A stretch of 64,000 nt of DNA. Origin: Phlebotomus papatasi. Taxonomy: Eukaryota; Arthropoda; Insecta; Diptera; Psychodidae. Shown here piece after piece: positions 22,683 through 33,803 of this stretch. Where the stretch lies: positions 16,368,001 to 16,432,000 of the forward strand of contig NC_077223.1 in NCBI RefSeq assembly GCF_024763615.1. The letters are read 5' to 3'. Position numbers and translations under genes: made by a program. The first letter of the stretch is position 1. Each line of letters starts with the position of its first letter. Below the pieces are notes generated by a model, which saw only the letters and a list, made by a program, of their open reading frames with translations, did not search any database and had not been told where the DNA came from.

Positions 22683-22968
22683 ACGAGACACTTTTTACGG
22701 ACCAAAAATCAACAATAAAAATTTAACCGATAAACAAAATCAATGAAACGTCTTATTTCTGACTTTTGGAAAATCCAACAGAGTCTGATTCGGTGCATTT
22801 TTTTTACCTCTACGAGCGATAGGGACAAAAAGAACCTAAAAATTTAAGTAATTTTTCTGATTATACCAATGAATAATAATTTTCAGTCCAATGAAAAATA
22901 TTATGTATGAGTATTGTAGTTTCTTTTTCCAAAACGGGTTTGCTTAAAAAAATATTTGAAGTATAAAA
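22683..22968 (+). mobile_element. Family K TTAA-type MITE, copy K2 (right end lost)
   Basis: Begins with TTAA (22679-22682), then CCCTTTAATGACGAGACA, and follows K1 (2496-3011) through CAACAGAGTCTGATTCGGTG, the GATAGGGACAAAAA motif and CCAAAACGG. Similarity stops near 22968 and the CCTTAAAGGGTTAA right end is missing. Confidence 0.7.
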
Positions 22969-24930
22969 GTGCTTTTCGGGACATATTATGTGTATTTTGG
23001 GACACATCAAAAATCCTATAAATATTTGTTAAAATGAGTTCAGAATCATTGCATGCAAAGATGAGATAAAATGAAACAAAATTACAAAATTGATAAAAAA
23101 ATAAAAATTATCAGTCATTGTGATAGCCAAGACATAAATAAAGAAATAGAAACTTATAAGAATTTGCAAGAAATTTGAAATAGTTCACATAAATTTAGAT
23201 ATAATTGCATTTTATAAATCTTTAAAGTCGTTCAGGATTAATCGATCAATAAAACAAGTTCTGCCAATTGACTAGAGATCTTTGGACGTCCTAACGTTTG
23301 TAGCATTTGTTATTTAAATAAAGTAGAGATATTAATCTATTTTTAAATAGGGGATTTTAATCATTTGTCAAGAAATTGAACAGATTAATGTGAATGTATT
23401 TAAATTGAGACTTTAAAATACATTTTCATGCTCAGAACAATTTTATCAAGACTTGCAGATATTTAACACTATACAGTGCGTGTTTCAATGCACTGAATGT
23501 CCAATAAATCACTCAAGGTTTTATATTTTTTCACAACTTTATTAAGACGGTAAACTTTCCTTGTTCCCCCTTTGTTTTACGACTTATTTGTGTTTTTATG
23601 TGTTTGAGATCTCAGTCATGATAGTGTTTGGCACAAAGACCCAAAGAATATCATTAAATTCACTCTTAGAGCATTATCTTACGAAATTTTTTTTATTACT
23701 CTTTTTAATATTATGCCTAAAAGTGACTGTCGAAAATTCTATTAGATTCCTCTACGGGATTGCAATGAAAATTTATCTTGTGGGTGTATTTTAACAGTGC
23801 CAGCGGATTAATTGCAGCTGTACGATAAAGTTATATTATTGTAGTGCATAATCCATTTCGACTATCTGTAAAGTCATTCAGCATAGTTGAGGAATTCCCA
23901 CTTAAATTTCGCCAAAGAATGTTTATTTCTCAGTAATCCACTTATGTGGTAGTTTTGCGGAGAGAGAATTAAATAAAAAAAGAAAACAATTGATTTAGAT
24001 GTACGAGAAATACCGAAATGAATAACCCTTAGTAGGGGAATAATTTTCTGCAGGGATGTTTTGTTGATGATGAAGAAAATCTCTCAGTCTGTCGTTTTCA
24101 GAGCCACAATGCCACGTGTGGGTGCTCTTGCCTAAAGATTCCCCAGGAGTGGGAATGAAAATCCGATTAGATGAAAAACCTTTCACGCTCCTCACACAAA
24201 TTCCCGCATTCACGTACATAGTGGCGCCTTTCTCCTCTTATTTATTGCACTGATGTGTATCATGGAGATCCCTTCAATGGATCCCCACTGACAGTACAAA
24301 CTTTGTTGGTGTCACCATGAAAAGGGCTCTTTTAGCACTGCACATTCATCCTAATTGCATCTGAAAATTCTTCAACATTTCATATATTCTCTGTCAATTT
24401 TTCTTTTTACCTTTTGTTAAAGAGGAAAATGCACCATTTTTCACACTGAATCATCTGATTTGAAATAAGCTTGAATTCCAAGATAAAACTCACCAAAATG
24501 AGAACTATCAGCATTAATTCCATTAGGAATACTGATTCTGCTATTTTAAGTGATTTTCCTTGTCAATTGAGATTTTCTCTATATTATTCAAAAGCGTGCT
24601 TCATTTAGGATGAATTGACCAGCTACAGAACTGGTCGATTGCAAGGAATTGCAGCAAATCTTTTATGTATTCTCAGTACGTACGTGGATCGGAAGGTTTT
24701 ATGTTAAAGTTTTATTGCATGAAGCGGAAGCACTACCAAGGTGTTTATTTTAATTATTTGGCCAAGGGGTTATCTTGAGAGTTAGGGCGGTTAGGGCTAT
24801 AGGGCCTAATCCAAAAAAATAAATATGAAGGTGAAATTGCAGGAATTTCCAGTATATATTAATTCATTTAGAATCCTCATGCTTGATATGAGGAAAAACA
24901 GATCAAAATTCTGTATTTCCATTAGTACGA
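22969..24930. other. Unassigned region, 23.0-24.9 kb
   Basis: No gene recognised. A hydrophobic ORF of 77 codons at 23561-23794 has no domain I recognise. The 23.9-24.4 kb part is less A+T-rich and looks single-copy. Confidence 0.4.
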
Positions 24931-24939
24931 AAAAACCTA

Positions 24940-26497
24940 AAAAGTTGAAACATCTCTATGACAGAGTTGAATTAACTCGAAGAATATCGATGTAATTGTT
25001 ACTCCTTTTTGTTGTAAATTTTAGTAAATAGAGTTGAAGCAACTCTTCTTGAGAGTTGAATTAATTCCTCGGATATCGATGTAATTATTACTCTTTTTCG
25101 ATGTAAAATTTCATCTCGACTGAAGTATAGGGTGGAATCACCACTTCTCACCAGTGCTCCTTTTCGTCAATTATATTGAAATCGCTATTTCTCGCGATTT
25201 ATGAAATAAATGAACCGCAAAGTTACTTGTATTTTTACTGCTGCTACGTGTAGAGTCGAAAAAGACTAATTATTCGTTTTGAATTTACGATTTTGAGCAT
25301 TTTTTAGAGCAATATTTTAAGCAAGTGTATCGCATCCAATATTTCTTATCCAATATACTAAGTGTTATGAAATTTTCATCAAGCAAAATGTACCTTTTTG
25401 GATAAATAATTTGTCTATTGAATATTTAATTAAACTTGTGGAATAGATAAAATTAGTATTTAGTTAATTAATATTTCATTTTATATTATATTTATATAAA
25501 GATGAGGCGTGGCAAAAAGTGGCAATATTTTGGAATGATTTTACCACCTGTCGCCATCTCTTTTCAATAGGAGACGCTAACTTCACTTCGTGGATTCTCA
25601 GTTGTAAAATTTGGATTGTTCACTTTATGCAATACTCCAATAGTTTGATTTCTCAAATAAAAGCGAAGAAATATCATTTAAAATGAGTAATAATAGGATG
25701 ATCATGAGGAAAGAGAAATACTAAATGTAATCTTTACATAATATTGCCCAAAATAATTGAGTTTGAACCTTTCCAAGTGGGTGGCGAGAAGTGGTTACAG
25801 AACTGGCGAAAAGTGGTAAAAAGTGGCGACGAAGTGGTTATTTTTGCATTATTAATAAAAATCAGCTTTTTAAGTAGTCCAAGATTAAATTGGGGGACTA
25901 TTGTTTTCATGAATCTGCAGCTAATACATTGAAGTAAACTTGTGTCAAATTTGAGTTATCTTGTACTAAGGGTTCAAAAGTTATAATAAAATTAATTCCC
26001 GTTTTTCCTAAACATGGCGATAAGTGGTTACTCCACCCTATGTTTAAGTGTTTTCGTTTTAAGAATATACTTCAGTCAAGAAGATTTTCGTGTGGTAAAG
26101 TTCATATAAAAAATCAACTAGAAATATACCGAACAGTGTTTTGTGAAGACATGTGCGTACTTATGCGTGATATTTCGCTCGGAACATGGGGAATTTGAGG
26201 TTAAAAAAATATTATACTAAAGAAAATGATAAAGTTAAAAAAACATAAAATTGCAAAACATATTCATTTTGATATTTGAGAGTTATTTTAACTCTAAAAA
26301 AGATTTTTCTTTACTCTTGAAACGAGTTAGTTTAACTCTTAAAACGAGTTATTTTCGAGTTTTTATATTCGGAGGATATTATACTTAATAGAAGTAAAAT
26401 CAACTCTAATATATAGTTGATCGAAAATCACAACGAAAAAGAGTTAATTCAACATCGATTCGAGTAAGTTTTACTCGATTATTTTTCTGAGTGTAGC
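24940..26497 (+). mobile_element. Family W A+T-rich element split by L1 (limits approximate)
   Basis: The left part (24960-25125) contains two tandem versions of GAGTTGAATTAA followed by GATATCGATGTAATTATTAC. The right part (26270-26497) is rich in AACTCTNAAACGAGTTA units and ends ACTCGATTATTTTTCTGAGTG. The complete L element lies between. The right end, CTCAG-TG followed by TA, resembles the end of family C, but the matching left end was not found, so unity of the two parts is inferred. Confidence 0.35.
25130..26038 (+). mobile_element. Family L element, copy L1 (909 bp), TA-flanked
   Basis: The left end GGGTGGAATCACCACTTCTC and the right end (reading inward GGGTGGAGTAACCACTTATC) are inverted; TA lies at 25128-25129 and 26039-26040. 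Near the right arm, GTGGCGANAAGTGGT-type units are repeated four or more times (25780-25840), probably subterminal repeats. A 62-codon ORF over this region reads the repeats and has no recognisable domain. Confidence 0.8.
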
Positions 26498-28555
26498 AAA
26501 AAAAAATCTGCTCTATTTTAAATAATAATAATAATAAAATTAAAAATTAATTTAATCATCATAGATTTAATTGAAATTTTTAAGCATAGAATAATATGCA
26601 AAATACGAGGAAATTTAATTTGATTTTGTATAATACAAAGCTCATTTGTTTTAAAAATTACTTTATATTATAGTGTTCTAATTGCATTTGCAGATAATGT
26701 GGAAAACTGCATTGAATTAGTTACAAATCCTGTTGAAGGCTTCATTCATTCATTTTAAACCGATCTATTCCTAATGAGATCGTGAGCTAGGAAGGATTAA
26801 ATACAATTTCAAACTAAATTGACACTTTCATAAGTCAATCTTGCAAATATTTTTTGCATTTTTTTAAATTTAATTTATTTAAAGCTACAGAATTTTTCAA
26901 TTTAACAGAATTTTGCAAAAATATATTTTTCATTCTTTATTATCAAGATTTAATGTTGTTTTTTGTCTTTCTAAATTTGACTTATTGCTCTGTGAAAATT
27001 GCGTTTTATGTTTTTAATGAAAGCACATTACTAATCACCAGAGGAACATAATCTTGTCTGAGAAGTAGAAAACGTCATAAATATTGAATAGCATCTGAGG
27101 ATACATCTTTCTAGGCTATCCGCAGCCAACTCTCGGAAGTTCTTTCATGCAGCTGTGAACAAAGACGTTGAATGTGAAAGCGTCTCTCGGAAGTGCTTTT
27201 GGCGAAAGCTTTGCTCATTTCGTGTCACCATTAAAAATTCACACCTCCGCCCTTCAACGTCACTGAAGGTGGCACGAAATGTGCCCCTCGAGGTGAGAAT
27301 GTGAATCAAAAGAATATCATAATTAAAATCGTGTTAATAAAGATTGATTGCGTTGTGCCAACAAGCCCACACTGTGGTGGTTCTAATTGGGGCACATTGT
27401 GCGATGGTTGTCTGGCAAAAGGTGCGCCTGACGATGGCAAAAACGCCCAGGTAATGAAGGTTCACGTGTGGGAGACGTCTCCCTTAAGGTATGAGGTTGA
27501 AATGAGTCTCTCAGCATACATCGATCTTCCCACCAACATTCACCCTCGGGGCTCCATTGAGTTTCGCACTACCCTAAATTTACAGTTCTATGGGGAAAAT
27601 TGGCGGAATTGAATGTCATTTGATGAGTATGCATCAAGGGCAAAATGAAAGTCTATGTCTCGCCTGTATTAGGGATTGTGCGAAGGATATTCGTGAGAGG
27701 AAATGAAGAATGCCATCAGAGTGGAAGATTCTCAGATGATCACACAAGAGGATATTGAAGTAGCATTTTCGGGAAAGCACCCAAAAGCTCTACTCCCTTC
27801 CCACCTCTCTCCCCACTTGCCACCAACCAGGAAGTTCCATCAGAGAGTCCACTTTGGATGAAATTGTCGTACCCTGACTTCTTCACGCTTCACTATCTCA
27901 ATTGCAATCACTGAGATTCTGTGCTGAAGATTCTTCTCCAAAAACTGTGAATTGGACTCTTCAGCGAAAATTGAGGGTTTTCCCCATTCAATGGCACTCA
28001 GCTTCAATCATGATCGATTTCCGAGAAACAATTGAGACACTCTTTGCCAGTGGTCTCTCTCTAAGGATTTTCCTCTGTGGGTTACTTGAGCCATTGAGAA
28101 AAAGGATGCCTAAATGATATGCTATATTATTCACATAAACTGAATATACCAAATAAATCCTTTTTGTACCGACAATGTTATTTAAACATCACAGAAATTG
28201 TACATTAAAAAACAAGCATTTTATAGAAATATTGAGGAAAAGCTCTTGATTTAAGCTGACCATTAAATTTTTCCAGTACTTCATTGAATTTTCGTGGAGA
28301 TGGAATGAGACGGCGGTGGTAAATTGCACGGAACGAGTAAAGCTCTAAAAGGACTCTTCAACTAAAGCTGATATTGATAGCTTGTGTCTCCAATCAATCA
28401 GTCGATAAAAGAGGATATTGCGATGAATCACTGTTTCCAAGATTATTTGGTAATCTTACGACAACTGCTGGGATGATCAAAAGGACATTTAGTGCTCAAT
28501 AGAAACCTTGACAATCTACGTATTTAGCTGGAGCAATAAAAAGCAAAGAAATATT
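26498..28555. other. Unassigned region with an (AAT)n run, 26.5-28.6 kb
   Basis: Contains an (AAT)n microsatellite near 26521-26538. The 27.06-28.13 kb part is less A+T-rich, apparently single-copy, and includes a 103-codon ORF (27301-27612) without a recognisable domain. No exon could be supported. Confidence 0.4.
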
Positions 28556-28668
28556 AAAGGCAGAATCACATTGACCGTCAAATACAGTGAGGAGCATTAC
28601 AAGCATAATCGTTAGTTTATTTTTTTTAACTACGATTATTGTTGTAAAACTTCAGAGAAACGTGAAGC

Positions 28669-29260
28669 GCCCAACGCACAATGACTTTTGTTTTGTAAAC
28701 ATGCTTTTGACATTTCAGTGAGAGTGAATGAAACATAGATCTAGTCATCCCGCTCTCTCTTATATGCCAACACACAATAACTTTTGATTAGTAAACACGT
28801 TTTTGACATTTTAATGAGAGTGAGTGAGATCTAGGTCTAGTCATCTCGCTCTCTCTCATAGAAAATTTTGAAAACATGTTTACAAGCAAAAATTATTGTG
28901 CGCTGCGTTATAGGAAATTTTGAATACATGTTTACAAACAAAAGTTATTGTGTGTTGGGAATGGGAATAATGCCCAGCGCACAATAACTTTTGTTTGTAA
29001 ACATGTTTTTAAAATTTCCCATGAGAATGAGTGAGATGACTAGATCTAGATCTCACTCACTCTCATTGAAATGTCAAAAACATGTTTACAAAACAAACGT
29101 TATTGTGCGTTGGGCATAATGCCCAACACACAATAACTTTTGTTTCTAAACATGTTTTCAAAAGTTCCAATGAGAGAGGGCGAGATAACTAGATCTCGGT
29201 TTCATTCGCTCCCACTGAAATGTCAAAAACATGTTTACAAACAAAAGTTATTGTGGGTTT
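28669..29260 (+). repeat. Tandem array of near-perfect palindromic MITEs (family I)
   Basis: Units of about 140 bp begin GCCCAACGCACAATAACTTT and end with the complement, each a near-perfect hairpin centred on an AGATCTAGATCT-like core. Two complete units are clear (28972-29115 and 29121-29260), separated by only ATAAT. To their left are a nearly complete diverged unit (about 28766-28912), a half unit before it (28669-28765) and another half after it (about 28913-28960). The inner arms share AACATGTTTTTGACATTTC. Confidence 0.8.
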
Positions 29261-29690
29261 CTAAAAAGGTGTAATATTATTATGTGTAATGTGAAATTGT
29301 GTAATATGGAATGAATAATGCAAGTTTTCCAGCCGAATGTAGAATGGCGACTTGTCAAGGATCCTCATAACTCTCATGAGCTCGGACAATTCCTCAGAGA
29401 GGAAGAACTAAGAAATTCTCGTCCACTTGGAGAATTCGAGAAATCCTCGGAAGTTTGAAAACCAAAATTTGGGGGTGTTTCAAAATAGCGGAAGGCGACC
29501 TGGGGAGATGAATTTGATATCACCATCTAATCTCGTCTACCCGATATTTAACATTTGGCAAAAACCGTTTTTTCGATATTCCTTTGCGTCTCTTGCCAGA
29601 AGTGTTTATACTACGTAGAATTGGTCGAACGGATAGCCACGCAAATCGGTTTTTGACGGGTATGATAATCGTGATCCATACACTAAAAGA

Positions 29691-29935
29691 AAAATCCGAA
29701 AAAGTTAAAATAACATTCCGAAAAAGTTAATTTTACTCTGCAGTATTGATCCGAAATCGGTGTAAATATTACCATTTTTAGGTGTATTATGGGTTAAAGT
29801 TACCCTTTTTCATGTTAATTTTATCCTTAATAAGGTGTAAAATTAACATTAAAACATGTTGATATACTTTTACACCTAAAAAGTGTTAAAGTTATGAGGA
29901 AAAAAAGTTAATCGCAGCCTCTTTTTTTCTCAGTA
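29691..29935 (-). mobile_element. Family C MITE, copy C3 (245 bp)
   Basis: Starts CACTAAAAGAAAAATCCG and ends TTTTTTTCTCAGTA, with TA at 29689-29690 and 29936-29937. Orientation is opposite to C2. Interior motifs GATCCGAAATCGGTGTAAAT and TTTAGGTGTATTA are conserved. Confidence 0.8.
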
Positions 29936-30734
29936 TAAGAATAAAAACATAATACATGCAAATATTGATTCTGAACTGAGGAAGTCGCATTTCACCTCGA
30001 ATCATAGAAGCAGAAGGTCTTTTAATTAACAATTTTCATATTTTTTTAAACGAAATTTTACAAATTCTTTTATTTTTTTTCGACTAATTTTTCATATTAC
30101 ATGATGAGATAAGCTTAGTTAGTGCGTTTTTTCTGGTGAAAATTTTGAAAATAGTAATTATTTTGAACAAAGCGGTTAGAACTTAAAAGTCAATGTGACT
30201 TTGCCTTAAAAATTAATCCATATTTAGGAATAAAGGTCTATAATTTTGAAGTGTCATAACATTTCAGTATCCCTTTGGTAGAATTAGTACCAAAAACCTT
30301 TATGCACTAGTACCAAATACAATTTAGTGTCAATGAAACATATTTGATGGTGATGTGGAGTTGTAGTAAATAAAGATATGAAATTTTTCAGTATTCTGTC
30401 TGCAGACTTCTATTCAATGTCATGCCATTGATATCCTAGCAAATGGAGAGTGACAATTGAAATCAGATGATAGTTTTTGAATATCTTGAGAGATAGAACA
30501 AATCCTAAACAGTTTAAATTTTTACCACGAGTCGGAGGAAAATTGGAAACATAATAGTAACTTTGGAGAATCTTAAAAGTTAATAAAGAAAAGTTAGAAT
30601 GATATTAATGATATAAAGCGTGTCCACAATAAAATTGTTCCAAATGATTTGATATTTTTATGACAGATTTCACTAGCTCCGCATTTTCGTTTTTTGTAAA
30701 CATTGTAACACGTATTTTTATCTTTCTTTTAGTG

Positions 30735-30990
30735 CAATGGTAAAAATAAAAGGGTCAAATTGACCCTTTTCAACAAAAATGAATCATATTTGATCCTTTG
30801 AAGGGTTCACTTGAATTTTTTGAAATTTTGTATGCACATTTATCACGATAGATTATGTTAAATCGTAACTTTATTACTCTTCTCATATTTATCTCATCTG
30901 AGCGAACACTAAAGATGACTTTTTCATTGTTTTTATTCGTTTATTCCGGAGTTAAATAGTTGCCAAACAGTGACCCTTTGAAAGAATCAT
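30735..30990 (+). mobile_element. Family D MITE, copy D2 (right end lost)
   Basis: Begins CAATGGTAAAAATAAAAGGG and follows D1 through CACATTTATCACGA, CATCTGAGCGAACAC and TTCGTTTATTCCGGA to GTGACCCTTTGAAAGA, then loses similarity; the right inverted repeat is missing. It sits just upstream of the transposase coding region and may have removed its true start. Confidence 0.75.
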
Positions 30991-32282
30991 ACGGAAAGGA
31001 AATACGAAATAATAATGGAAAAGAGAAGGGAACTGATCGTGTACACGTATCTAAAAAATTATGGAATCAATTACGCGGACCTTGGAAAACTCACAACCTC
31101 ATGCCAGACCGTCCGGAGGGTGATTCTTCGTTTCCTCGACAGTAAAACCACTGTCAAGAAACCCTGATGTGGAAAAAATCGGGGTATTGGAGATCGAGAT
31201 TAGGAGAAAAAGGTGATCATGCGCTACAAGAACAATCCTTCGACATCTGTGAGAGATATGGCTAAGAAACTTAAATGTTCTCCCAGTCTTGAGCACAAAA
31301 TAAAACAGAGGAATGGACTGAAGACTTTTAAGGCCTAAGCAGCCCCTCATCGCACGGATGCACAAAGTCATCCAATAAGCATTTTTTTTCTTAATATAGT
31401 CTTGTAGAATTCCCTAAGTAAGGCATTATAGAACCAAAAATCTTTTTAAATGCTTATAACGCTCTTGGTTTCATCACTGAGATTACTATAAGTAAAGTGG
31501 CGCACTCTTAAGGATCTTAAGAGCTTCTATAGGAATTAAAACAGCAAATTCTCACTTTAAATCTCTCAAAAGTCCACTAAAAGACTTATCTAATACTTGG
31601 TTCTATAAGGCAGCTATTTTGCTTCTTGAGCAGTTAGCTAAAACGGCTAAAACACGAGCTCGAAGGCTGCACGATAAGATGATGTCTGGCTTTAGTGGGT
31701 GCATCTTGATGGATGATGAAACATACGTAAAAGGAGACTTCAAACAATTATAAGGACAGCAATATTACACTGCAAAGTCTCACACAGGATGTAAGAAAAA
31801 GTACAGGTACAAAAAATATGAAAAGTTTCCAAAAAAATACATGGTTTGGATGGCGATCTGCTCATGTGGACGTCAGAGCAAGGCGTTTTTTATGCAGGGC
31901 AACATAAACTCGTCAATTTACATCAAGGAGTGTCTCCAAAAACGCCTGTTGCCTCTGTACAGATGCCATGATATACCCCCTATCTTCTGGCCAGATTTGG
32001 CGTCGTGCGATTACTCAAAAGTAACCAAAGAATGGTACGAAGAGAACGACGTTCGTTATGTACCCAAGGAGGTGAATCCGCCAAACACTCTAAATCTCCG
32101 TCCAGTTGAAACATATTGGGCTATTATCAAATACGATTTAAAGAAGAAGACCAAACGCGTCGAGAACATCGAGGACTTCAAGGAAAAAAAAATGGAATGA
32201 AACAACCAAGAACCGCGGTGATGATCTTGTACAGACCTTGATGGGAGGACTCAAGAAGAAGATTCGAGATTTCGCCAATCAA
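30991..32282 (+). pseudogene. ITmD37E transposase pseudogene
   Basis: The protein would cut and paste the element at TA sites. The first part (30991-31164) encodes an N-terminal helix-turn-helix (KRRELIVYTYLKNYGINYAD, then CQTVRRVILRFLD) and ends at a TGA. A second helix-turn-helix follows near 31215-31340 (NPSTSVRDMAKKLKCS). After the family E insertion the catalytic domain resumes at about 31640. The first aspartate lies in MDDETYVKGDF (codon 31715-31717), the second in WPDLASCDYSK (31994-31996) and the glutamate in RPVETYWAII (32108-32110). Exactly 37 residues separate the last two, which defines the DD37E family. The C-terminal end (GGLKKKIRDFANQ) is readable after a frameshift in an A run near 32190. 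In-frame stops (for example at about 31751), frameshifts and the insertion show it is dead. I chose the start where similarity to D2 ends; the true ATG is unresolved. Confidence 0.85.
31381..31627 (-). mobile_element. Family E MITE, copy E1, inside ITmD37E (about 247 bp)
   Basis: Reverse complement of the copy at 51087-51345 over nearly its whole length (shared landmarks: AAGAGTGCGCCACTTTACTT complement, GGTTCTATAAGGCAGCTATT). The left end is eroded; the right end reads GCTATTTTGCTTCTTG. It breaks the transposase between its DNA-binding and catalytic domains. Confidence 0.8.
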
Positions 32283-33324
32283 CACACAGAGAAATTTTAG
32301 TGGCATAACAACTCCAAATGGTGTTGTCGGACACACCAACCTCAACCCCAAAATCAACTAACCCCAATTCGGTGTTCAGAATACACCAAGTGGTGTCACA
32401 AAGTAACTAACACCGGCTTTGGGTTTCTGATTACACCAATTTTACACCAATTATTAACACCAAATTTAGCGTTGTTGGAACACCATTGTGGATTTTGTAT
32501 CACACCATCTCAAGAAAATATAGGTGTTCCTTTTACACCAATAAATGAAAAATGTCTACAGATTTGCAACTAAAACTAAATGATCAAAGGATTTAGAATT
32601 AGGGCATTGGCATTCATTGGATGGGATTTGAAATTAAATTTCTGGGTGTTTCTATTTAAGAATTTTCCATTTTTCTGCGTGATTTTTATTAATTTTTGAC
32701 CATTGTTTGAGGGCTTGGGGCCCTCCCTGGATGATATTCTCTGTATTTCAAAGCCATTTGGTGCGTGAAAATCTTTTTCCAACATTTAAGCCTGCGCCGA
32801 GATTTGAACACGCGACCTTTGTGATGACAGTCGAGCATCTTCCAGCTGCGCCACGAACTCCTATAATGTATTCAAAGCATATCGGGAACCGTTGCATCGG
32901 CACACACGATATTCCAAAATTAGAGATTACAATTAGAATTACAGATTTGCAACTAAAACTAAATGATCAAGGATTTAGAATTAGGGCATTGGCATTCATT
33001 GGATGGGATTTGAAATTAAATTCCTGGGTGTTTCTGTTTAAGAATTTTTCATTTTTCTGTGTGTGTGGTCGATGGTGAGCGACGAACACCGTTTGGCGTT
33101 GCAACAGCACTGTTTAGAAAATTGATGGTGTTACTTTTGCACCATTTCAGAGATTTCTGTGGCGGAGTTAATACAACACCGCCAAAGCATTTCATAGAAC
33201 ACCATTGATTCAAAACTAGGTGTTAATTTGGTGTGAATGCTACTACGTTTGGTGTTCAAGCAACACCAACACCAAATTCAACCCCAAATTCAACACCGCT
33301 TTCTCAAAATCACTTCTCTGTGTG
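32283..33324 (+). mobile_element. Family Q element inside ITmD37E (about 1042 bp)
   Basis: Short inverted ends, CACACAGAGAA on the left and TTCTCTGTGTG on the right. Both flanking arms are packed with short AACACCA / TGGTGTT motifs (32300-32550 and 33090-33310) that can pair with one another. The middle holds two direct copies of a 120-bp segment (32559-32690 and 32943-33062) around a tRNA-like sequence. No transposase. The superfamily is unclear because the target duplication could not be fixed. Confidence 0.65.
32559..33062 (-). repeat. tRNA-derived SINE-like unit with duplicated body
   Basis: On the minus strand, TGGCGCAGCTGG (complement of 32842-32853) is an exact match to the polymerase III A-box pattern, and GTGTTCAAATCTC (complement of 32799-32811) matches a B box about 32 nt downstream. 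The predicted anticodon arm does not pair, which favours a SINE over a tRNA gene. The 120-bp segment downstream of the head (32559-32690) is repeated directly at 32943-33062, as if a second, 5'-truncated SINE copy or a local duplication lies upstream. Confidence 0.5.
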
Positions 33325-33712
33325 AAATATTTGAATAAAAAATATAATATATCTAATAAATCTACAATGAATCTAAGTTTCAAAAAATATTTTTCTTGGG
33401 AACTATTCTTTACTATTCTTGGGAACAATTTTATCGTGGACACTCTTTAGCCTGAAAGCTAAAAGGTTTCTAGTATATCCAAATTGAAGTGATGATACAT
33501 AACATCTGATACACAATTCCTGGCAACTAAATGTAAAGGGAGTAACCAACCAGTGTGATTAAAATTTCTCAGCATGACTTTAGCATTTGATATGCATTAG
33601 TTCCAAAGAAGATACTATTGATGTATCGAATATAGCATATTGCCATAGTTTGGTAAGCTTCCATTACAATTGGCAAAAGTTTTATGATGTCATGAAATTT
33701 AAAAAAAAATTA

Positions 33713-33803
33713 AGGATTCTCCAGAAAAGCTATGCAAACCATTGTGAGGAGGCGTCGACCTCGAGGCAGACCTAGGACAAGGTGGCTGAATCAAATTCAG
33801 AAT
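33713..33803 (+). mobile_element. Short fragment of the (ATG)n-tailed LINE
   Basis: Begins GGATTCTCCAGAAAAGCTAT and matches 12833-12925 closely, including the CGACCTCGAGGCAGACCTAG coding motif, then breaks off after AATCAAATTCAGAATC without the tail. Confidence 0.65.

Larger units (their letters stand above)
28559..30205 (+). mobile_element. Probable PIF/Harbinger-like element with internal insertions
   Basis: The left end GGCAGAATCACATTGACCGT matches the PIF-like MITE at 16938-17282. At the far end AGTCAATGTGACTTTGCC is complementary to it and is followed by TTA (30206-30208); TTA/TAA also precedes the left end. Between them lie the palindrome array (28669-29260) and a family C copy (29691-29935). 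The pairing over 1.6 kb is inferred from only about 20 bp at the right end. Confidence 0.4.
30616..33447 (+). mobile_element. Complete but inactive ITmD37E (Tc1/mariner) transposon, 2.8 kb with insertions
   Basis: The left end AAGCGTGTCCACAATAAAAT (continuing TGTTCC) and the right end are 26-bp inverted repeats with two mismatches, flanked by TA (30614-30615 and 33448-33449). Between them is a broken transposase of the DD37E type, plus three foreign insertions: a family D fragment (30735-30990), a family E MITE (31381-31627) and a family Q element (32283-33324). Without these the element is about 1.3 kb, a normal size for the family. Confidence 0.85.

Noticed and set aside
28669..29260. CRISPR-like array
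   Set aside because: The repeats are long palindromes separated by 5-bp spacers in eukaryotic DNA, and nothing resembles cas genes.
32790..32870. tRNA gene on the minus strand
   Set aside because: A and B boxes are good but the anticodon and acceptor stems do not pair, so I call it SINE-like instead.
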